Assembly (NCBI RefSeq): GCF_921293095.1
Contig: NC_060251.1
Coordinates: 91,560,566-91,624,565, forward strand
Reading direction: 5' to 3'
DNA: 64,000 nucleotides
Origin: Ischnura elegans
Taxonomy: Eukaryota; Arthropoda; Insecta; Odonata; Coenagrionidae
In this document: piece after piece, positions 59,301 to 64,000 of the stretch
Numbering within the stretch: the stretch's first letter is position 1
Layout of the letters: every line of letters begins with the position of its first letter
Program-made: the position numbers and the translations under genes
The notes under the pieces: generated by a model
The model's input: only the letters and a program-made list of their open reading frames with translations
Databases searched by the model: none
Told to the model about the DNA's origin: nothing

Positions 59301-62300
59301 GCCGCAGGATTGATCCTCATCTTTCTACTTGATCCATCACCTCACTGTTGAACGTAAAATTATTTTTAATAAAGAAAATATCGCGGAAATAACTGCGAAA
59401 CGTTATGTGACGTAATTTATCGATCCTACTTACCCTGGCGAATTGAATATATTCCTCAATAAATTGATCACACTTTCAATGCTGAGTGGCTGGATTTCGA
59501 TCAAATGCAGTAATGCCGGTGCTTTTGGTTTAAAGTCGTCGATTATTGCACCTTTTCAGAAACAAATGCATCACCTACAGTGCAACCTCGATATAACGAC
59601 ACCCCACGGTGCACTAATTAACACTCGCTATAGCGAATTGTCGCTTTACCGGAGGTGGAGCAAATACCGTATATCTCCGAATATAGTCCCCCCTTTTTTT
59701 CCAAAAATGGCCGCGGAAAAGTAAGGGGGGGGGACTATAATCGAGTGTAATCCAGTTTAGCATACTAAAGGTGACCATAAAGTAATAAATAACGGCATAA
59801 TGGCTAATGTTCTCGTAGTCTTTCTATTTGAGTATATTTATGAGGATTATAATCGGAGATATTAGTAAATACTGCCACGTTTTACCGGAAATTAAGACAA
59901 TTTTTACCACAAATGTTGTACAGATACGATTATTCCGATTCAAATAGTATATCGAACATGCGTTTTCACGGAATCCATCGGGTAGCCGCTAATTTTTCTT
60001 GGAAAAGTATTGTTAGAATAATTCAATCGACACTGATCACTTAATGACGCAAAACAGTAAATAATTAAAATGAAAACTAAAAAAACACTATCATTACATT
60101 AATCGAACACTAGAATTGAATCAATAGTATATGTACCCGTCACTCATTTAATAACTACACGATTTAAATAATTGCGAAAAATAAACAGATAAAGTGAACC
60201 CGATTTAGCATTTCATTTCGTCCGTAGCTACTATACGTCCGTGCGGTTCGTGTTTACAACCACTGCCTTTACCGCCTTCATAGAACAAGAATGCGCAATA
60301 GGTGATGCATTTGTTTCTGAAAAGGCGCAATAATCGACGACTTTAAACCAGAAGCGCAGGCATTTCTGCATTTGATCGAAATACAGCGACTCAGCATCGA
60401 AAGTGTAATCAATTTATTGAGGAATATCTTCAATTCGTCAGGGTAAATAGGATCGATAAATTACGTCGCATAACGTTTCGCAATTATTTCCGCGATATTT
60501 TCTTTATTAAAAATAATTTTACGTTCAACAGTGAGGTGATGGATCAAGTAGAAAGATGAGGATCAATCTTGCCGCAGATTAGAGGCCTTCAAAGACGGAG
60601 TTTCGATGCCAATTTAAAAATAGCCGTTGCAGAATACGCCGTAAATCATAGTATTTACAGCGCTAGCAAAGCGCTAATACATCGCGGAAGTCATTTCGGG
60701 AGTCTCGATGCGGCAGATTCAAAGAATTAGAGGAAAATATCGTCGAATTTGTGCGCAAATGCAGAGCAGAAGCTCTTTGTGTAACTTATGCAATGATTCG
60801 CGACGAGGCATTGAAAATTGATATAATTTTTTTTCAGTTTTAATGTTTGTTGGAAAAAGTTTATTTCTTAATTTTATTACTTTGATATTTGTAAGTCCTA
60901 TAGTTTAATTGTTTTGCTTAGCAGGCATTTGATAGCAATATTTTTATAATATTTATAATTTATTTAACACAATTTTATTTAGATTTCCTAAATTCTTCAG
61001 GTCACTTGGATTTGTGATGACTTGATGGGTGTGTTACACTGGATCTAAGGAAGTTTCAGGGCCAAATGCAATACTGTTTATGGGCTTTAAGTTAAAGCTT
61101 ATATATTGACATTGTCTGTAGTCATTTGGAAATCAAAAATATTAATAATTTGTGAAGGTTTAAAAAATACAATAGCCTTGGATACTTAAAAAAATTTCTC
61201 ATTTCTTCATTACATCTGGTTAAGGAACTATAAATTACTGATACATGCAATGGATCACAACGTGTTTTAGGTATAGTTATTTTGTTGTGATGGAAAATAT
61301 GCGAACAGATTTGTTCTTAATCTTCACAGAAAATAATAGTTTTTATCGAATCTAGAATCTTAACTTGCTAACCACAGAAAAATTGCCTTCCTTTACATTT
61401 TAAAATTTTTCCCAAAACTGAGGTCTCAAAATTGGGGGGGGGGGACTATATTCGGGGGGGGACTATATTCGGAGATATACGGTAATAGCCAATATACCTG
61501 TTGCGAACAGATACACAGGAACAGGAGTGGTGCGGTGACAGATAAACGTAAGCATAAATCCAGACGAAAGGCGATGTTTTTTTTGAATCACTTAATTTCC
61601 TTACTCAAATAACGACTAACTATTCAAACAATTTATAAACGTCGCACTGAATAAAAATCATGCAAAGCATTGTTTCGTCAATCATTATATTTATCGAACG
61701 ACAGTTTACCACATAAATTTGAGACTGAGCACTCCATTAACTTCATTTCTAAGAGATCGCTAGCAGTTACAGAGGTTAAGGAGTCTTGATGAAAGTCTTC
61801 CGGCGGTGAAACCCTCGCTATGGTGAGAGCCAACAACGAAAGGGTCTCGTAAAAACGAATTTTTAACACGCTTATTATAGGGTCAATTGACGGTGCATTG
61901 GCTATCTCTCGTAATAACGGGGGTGTCGCTATAGCCCGTACTCGCTTTAACGAGGTTCCACTGTATTGCGCATTCTTGTTCTGTGAAAGCGGTAAAGGCA
62001 GTGGTTGTAAACACGAACCGCACGGACGTATAGCAGCTACGGACGCAATGAAATGCTAAATCGTCACGAAAGGTTCACTTTATCTGTTTATTTTTTGCAA
62101 TTATTTAAATCGCGTAACTATTAAATGAGCGACGGGTACATATACTATTGATTCAATTCCAGTGTTCGATTGATGTAATGATAGTGTGTGTTTAGTTTTC
62201 ATTTTAATTATTTACTGTTTTGCGTCATTAAGTGATCAGTGTCGATTGAATTATTCTAACAATACTTTTCCAAGGAAAATTAACGGCTACCCGATGGATT

Positions 62301-62808
62301 CCATGAAAACGCATATTCGATATGCTATTTGAATCGGAAGAATCGTATCTTTACAACATTTGTGGTAAAAATTGTCTAAATTTCCGGTAAAACGTGGCAG
62401 TATTTACTAATATCTCCGATTATAATCCTCATAAATATACTCAAATAGAAAGACTACGAGAACATTAGCCTTTATGCCGTTATTTATAACTTTATGGTCA
62501 CCTTTAGTATGCTAAACTGGATTACACTCGATTATAGTCCCCCCCCCTTACTTTTCCGCGGCCATTTTTGGAAAAAAAGGGGGGACTATATTCGGAGATA
62601 TACGGTATACCCCATCGAGCCAACTATGTACACACACACTTACACCTCTCAAAATTGACAGCTGAGGACCATAGAGTTCTTGCAGCATCAGGTGAGACGT
62701 GCTGAGCGTTTGGCTCACATTCTTGCCAGCTGAACTCCCACCATCTTTATCCTTGATGGAGCAGTAGCCATCAATGGCAGCCTGATAATTTTTCCCCTCA
62801 AATTTCAC
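44149..62808 (-). CDS. Gene A: 3' exons 5-7 of a TARBP2/PRKRA/Loquacious-like dsRNA-binding protein (5' end outside window)
   Basis: Exons 62644-62808, 44935-45025 and 44149-44300 (stop TGA), with introns of 17.6 kb and 634 bp. All junctions are GT-AG; phases are 0, 0, 1. The 135 residues give a linker of about 60 residues, then a third dsRBD-like domain: helix 1 TPKETLEKFAEGNDLPLDY, strands around LCAASLGTTPELVKFGEG, helix 2 KSAAEEMASVNLLHALMM, and the end GHCEER. In TARBP2, PRKRA and Loquacious the third domain also closes the protein and binds Dicer or dimerises instead of RNA. It lacks the KK-AK lysines of domains 1 and 2, which agrees with that role. Exon 5 starts in the phase in which gene B exon 4 ends. 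The missing exons 1-4 are expected to the right of the window. Confidence 0.82.
44935..45025 (-). CDS. Gene A exon 6: N-terminal half of dsRBD3
   Basis: 91 nt from acceptor CTTTCAG to donor GTAAGT. It encodes FALSHTPKETLEKFAEGN and DLPLDYMFMKSN, the first helix and strand of a dsRBD-like fold. It ends in phase 1, as required by exon 7. Confidence 0.83.
45026..46249. other. Intron of gene A; lone unit of the 67-bp repeat
   Basis: A single repeat unit like those at 35.6-38.3 kb sits near 45200-45275. The segment just before the LINE frame (45960-46249) may be its 5' untranslated region, but the boundary is not visible. Confidence 0.4.
46250..49174 (+). CDS. LINE endonuclease/reverse transcriptase
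   Basis: 974 codons without a stop. An apurinic-type endonuclease starts near residue 28 (KVLHLNIQCIRNK; CLSEHWLNQEEI; ITGDFNCNLL; EHISDHLPLIATF). The reverse transcriptase has NNYRPIALQNAFSKIFEK, FYDFTKAFDLVNHDQLL, GVPQGSTLGPLLF and the catalytic VLYADDTTVIV. The upstream edge is a stop at 46244-46246 and the first codon of the frame is GTG. No ATG precedes the endonuclease, so the amino end is probably truncated or damaged, while the rest is intact. The protein nicks DNA and copies its own RNA at the nick. Confidence 0.9.
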   Translation: MARRCSGGQIFFSECNKESPSRIVDSQIKVLHLNIQCIRNKLLELEVLASEYKPDVICLSEHWLNQEEICAIKLPGYRTVDVFCRINYKNGGVIILLEESLCHTPVKCTNFPRSTDKIFEYCIVEIMKDECKFIVVSLYRSPSTDFRVFLDKFQRLIEEIHKCNRYSKIIITGDFNCNLLHNTKDKTDFLDILAAFDIKITNFAPTRVTHSTQTVIDNILTNIDLKDVSTQVTHEHISDHLPLIATFRYNANPEAKCQIKRNFSDQNMSHFLLSLNSQDWSEVFNAKSFEESFHSFYSVYLHHFNVSFPMETRKIHSFRQKKSWITNDIKFYSSLLKKLAYETKLSGSSKSKDHYKLMKKQYRLLLSKAKKTYNDATLSKATNKTKAAWKIINSAKNKDKNYVLPSSQFTSSEKSKCMYDLADAFNKHFNLLPDTSDVSPGTNSAAFKAPSIFMMPSNEIELKSVIANSCQYSYSSGVDEIPGNVIYLSYDMIKSPFLHLVNESLRLGIFPNSLKVSKIVPSYKKKGNTDDLNNYRPIALQNAFSKIFEKIVYSRFVSFLDKHNLLSSNQHGFTKGKSTVTAITHAIDKILVSIDNRNETMALFYDFTKAFDLVNHDQLLIKLYRLGIRGTPHQWIKSYLHNRSQVVTIKFDGVKYTSTARHSTVGVPQGSTLGPLLFLLYVNDLSSSLSCNQNNTPVLYADDTTVIVSSNSEQSLIDQAQLISNEISKWSKDNFLIINPNKSNLMHFKTSGPRSENISVSLNSKPIDQVDNCKFLGIHLDYKMSWADHIVYISGKLSSTCYLLRQLSSTVERKTLLNLYYSDFYSHVTYSVIFWGSTYKSIKIFCLQKRAMRIIAHKGYRSPSRPIFKELLVLPIPCVYILSTIMYIKNNLKNFTFNNSVHSHNTRSQSDIHHNFVRTRVTKMGPTEMGIKLFNKLPKEIKNVNNSNLFKAKLKKLLLAKMYYSVDEYLGDEF
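46250..49326 (+). mobile_element. Non-LTR retrotransposon (LINE) with uninterrupted pol frame
   Basis: A 974-codon frame is followed by a short 3' UTR with AATAAA (49297-49302) and a (TAT)n tail to 49326. No first ORF is seen upstream. The target duplication is not visible because the 5' boundary is uncertain. The domain plan (endonuclease then reverse transcriptase) fits the Jockey/CR1/I group; the clade is not decided. Confidence 0.9.
49327..51956. other. AT-rich intron of gene A; one Tigger-like element end
   Basis: Only a terminal-like sequence near 50484-50533 (TTACGTAAGTCGAGACATAC to GGGGGATGCCTGCAG) is recognisable; its partner was not found. No exons are seen. Confidence 0.45.
52170..54284. 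mobile_element. E6: 2.1-kb TIR element nested in E2
   Basis: Ends GGGGTCTATTCTCTAACTCG and CGAGTTAGAGAATAGACCCC. CTA repeats on both sides (52167-52169 and 54285-54287), and the empty site is seen in E1 near 61270. Subterminal regions hold many GTAGCTT/AAGCTAC motifs. No transposase was recognised; the three-base target hints at PIF/Harbinger. Confidence 0.85.
55345..55840 (+). pseudogene. Tigger transposase, DDE region, frameshifted and interrupted
   Basis: A first piece (ETGLFFNALPDATLGFKG; VTVGLCVNQTGTDK) is shifted near 55480-55500 into a second frame with NSWMTREIFQKMV, IVLIMDNATVHK and LFLPPNSTSKSQPLDQGII. The last two are the catalytic aspartate region and the third-residue region of pogo/Tigger transposases. 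Element E5 enters at 55821. Everything before ETGLFF, including the DNA-binding domain, is missing or unrecognised. Confidence 0.85.
55821..57103. mobile_element. E5: TIR element nested in E4
   Basis: Ends CAGTGGAACTTGTTTAGTAC and CTAACCAAGTTCCACTG, flanked by TA at 55819-55820 and 57104-57105. The right end repeats CGTACTAAGGAGGAA motifs. No transposase is recognised. Confidence 0.88.
59055..59330 (-). pseudogene. Pogo-type DNA-binding domain remnant in E2
   Basis: The minus strand carries the same remnant as 60560-60820 in E1, with an RRSFDANLKIAVAEYA-like helix and FKELEENIVEFVRKC-like region. It is diverged and frameshifted. Confidence 0.6.
59667..61482 (+). mobile_element. E1: pogo-like family B element, uninterrupted reference copy
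   Basis: 1.82 kb from CCGTATATCTCCGAATATAG to its complement, flanked by TA (59665-59666 and 61483-61484), inserted in E3. The orientation is opposite to E2, so the two form an inverted pair with arms of up to about 1.2 kb. Confidence 0.92.
60560..60820 (+). pseudogene. Pogo-type DNA-binding domain remnant in E1
   Basis: RRSFDANLKIAVAEYAVNHS begins a pogo/CENP-B-like helix-turn-helix. After a frameshift near 60718, FKELEENIVEFVRKCRAEAL and VTYAMIRDEALKID match the second half of the CENP-B-type domain. No DDE region follows, so the element depends on another's transposase. Confidence 0.75.
62644..62808 (-). CDS. Gene A exon 5: linker between dsRBD2 and dsRBD3
   Basis: 165 nt, phase 0 at both ends, from acceptor TTATGGCAG to donor GTAAGT. 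It encodes VKFEGKNYQAAIDGYCSIKD to LQELYGPQLSILRG. I do not see a complete dsRBD in it; length and place match the variable linker of the family. The donor could instead be placed two bases earlier (GAG|GTGTAA), which would break the phase. Confidence 0.8.
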
Positions 62809-63117
62809 CTGCCATAATAAAAATAAAAGTAATGATAACCAAGGAAAAGACCATCGTCCAGAAAGTCACTGAGGAATAAAACATCAGGTTCACACTCATT
62901 CCAACAGCACAACTGAATAAATAGCATAACAGAATAACATGACTTGAATAGAATAGCAAGAAAAATGTGGACAGATATGAAAGCACGTCACCCAAACTCT
63001 CCAATTGCAAGGTACATAACGTACATAAGAAACGTACATAAAACGAGGAAGAGGCAGGAGAGAATTAACATTAATCTTCACAATAAACACATTGAAAAAC
63101 TTAGAAATTACGTCAGC

Positions 63118-63826
63118 AGACTCCCGATTATCCGGCTACGGTTTATCCGGGTTCCGGATTATCCGTACATGTTTTCACTCTCGCTCAATTCTTCTGCGAT
63201 CTTTATAAAAAAATAAAACTGAACATAAAATCACCAGAATCACTCCATTATAATATGTACTAGGATACACTGCAGTCATTATTTCCCTTCGTAAAACGGA
63301 AGCAATCAGACTCAAGCTGCATTCACGGGAGCACCGTGTTCCTGTTTTCCAAGCCTCACAGAGTATGACCGCACTCCATGATCACGGACACATGTCCCGC
63401 AGCAGTTGCAACGCGGGCAACTTGTGCGAGACGCGACTACGTGGCATGGTGCCTGACAGTGTAGTTTCCGACGTCGAGCAGTGGTTTTGAAGCATTCGTG
63501 CAAACCACTTTTCTGTATCCGTGATCACACAGCCACGGATGTGTGGTTTTCGAAACCAGGCCTTAGATGGAGCATTAATAATACGAGTAAAACCATGTTA
63601 TCGCCACTAAAAAGACCACGAACTGGCAAAGAAAGCTCTCAATGAGTCCGTTAAGCACTCTTAAATAACAGAATAACTGCATAAATAATAATATATTGTT
63701 TGTTTTACGTAAATTGTGAACACTACAAAACATTTAAGAGAAAGTTTTGAATATCCGTGTTTTCCGATTATTCGTGCCGTCCCTCCCCATCACATCATTA
63801 GCCCATTCGGATAATCGGGAGTGTAT
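63118..63826. mobile_element. TIR element (pogo-like) next to the right duplication copy
   Basis: ACTCCCGATTATCCGG at the left is mirrored by CGGATAATCGGGAGT at the right. A GC-richer block (63311-63560) with ATGATCACGGACACA repeated inversely may be a smaller insertion. The last 220 bp match 1-212. Confidence 0.7.
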
Positions 63827-64000
63827 TAGGAAACAGCTGTATGGAATGTTTTCTACATCTTCCTTCATCAAAAATGTATGGACACCTTACAGTCAAATAC
63901 CTGATTGAAACTGATGGTGCAATAGCAGCCATACTAGACAGGCTTATCAGCACAAAAAATCATGGAAAATTTATAATGAAGGATATAATCGCATAACAAA
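63600..64000 (+). repeat. Right copy of the long-range direct repeat
   Basis: It matches 1-540 in order and orientation, minus about 125 bp. The shared sequence runs to the last base of the window, so the duplication continues beyond it. Confidence 0.75.

Larger units (their letters stand above)
59578..61963. mobile_element. E3: Tigger-like element nested in E2
   Basis: Ends CAGTGCAACCTCGATATAAC and TTTAACGAGGTTCCACTG, flanked by TA. The empty site reads CATCACCTATTGCG in E1 (near 60300, complement). Most of its length is the inserted E1. The remaining 480 bp at the right shows no recognised protein. Confidence 0.87.
51957..62605 (-). mobile_element. E2: pogo-like family B element, exploded to 10.6 kb by nested insertions
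   Basis: Ends CCGTATATCTCCGAATATAG and its complement, flanked by TA. Without the insertions its own sequence is about 1.82 kb and is the reverse complement of E1 (59667-61482). The insertions E6, E4 (with E5) and E3 (with E1) are each defined by comparison with the uninterrupted E1 copy. Its right end lies about 37 bases inside the intron from the donor of gene A exon 5. Confidence 0.93.

Noticed and set aside
4679..62808. A single gene with all seven exons in normal order
   Set aside because: On the minus strand exons 5-7 come before exons 1-4, so one ordinary transcript cannot join them as 1-7.
62644..62808. Exon 5 as a dsRNA-binding domain of its own
   Set aside because: It lacks a first helix and the lysine-rich second helix; length and position fit a linker better.

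Overview
This is repeat-rich, AT-rich nuclear DNA of an animal, most likely an arthropod. The evidence is: split genes with GT-AG introns, tRNA-derived SINEs, Ty3/gypsy and non-LTR retroelements, hAT and Harbinger-type elements, and a very heavy load of TA-flanked pogo/Tigger-type DNA transposons. The species cannot be fixed from the sequence. There are no bacterial features.

Host genes. Seven coding exons on the minus strand belong to one kind of protein, a TARBP2/PRKRA/Loquacious-like dsRNA-binding cofactor of small-RNA processing. Exons 1-4 (29938-30079, 29737-29866, 21240-21442, 4679-4806) carry the start codon, dsRBD1 and dsRBD2 and run off the left edge. Exons 5-7 (62644-62808, 44935-45025, 44149-44300) carry a linker, a third dsRBD-like domain and the stop codon, but lie upstream of exon 1. 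All splice phases agree, and the seven exons sum to 1011 nt (336 residues plus stop), the usual size for the family. With a roughly 400-bp direct repeat at the two ends of the window (1-540 and 63600-64000), the simplest reading is a tandem duplication with a period near 63.6 kb. The window then holds the 3' half of one copy (gene A, right) and the 5' half of the next (gene B, left), or an assembly duplication that imitates this.

Layout. 1-4.6 kb: intron of gene B with a 1.9-kb pogo-like element and a second TIR element. 4.7-21.2 kb: a 16-kb intron holding an apparently intact Ty3/gypsy retrotransposon (7583-12407) inside a Tigger element, a decayed Tigger (14103-16378) and an inverted copy of the 1.9-kb element. 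21.4-29.7 kb: an intron with a LINE fragment, head-to-head SINEs split by a hAT MITE, a Harbinger-type MITE, retroviral-type integrase remnants and a hairpin-bearing TIR element. 30-44 kb: intergenic, with the presumed gene B promoter, a degenerate inverted array of roughly 67-bp repeats (35.6-38.3 kb) and a 3.3-kb hAT element with a decayed transposase (39041-42330). 44.1-62.8 kb: gene A 3' exons, whose 17.6-kb intron holds a LINE with a 974-codon open frame and a 10.6-kb nest of six DNA transposons (51957-62605). The host exons make up under 2% of the window.
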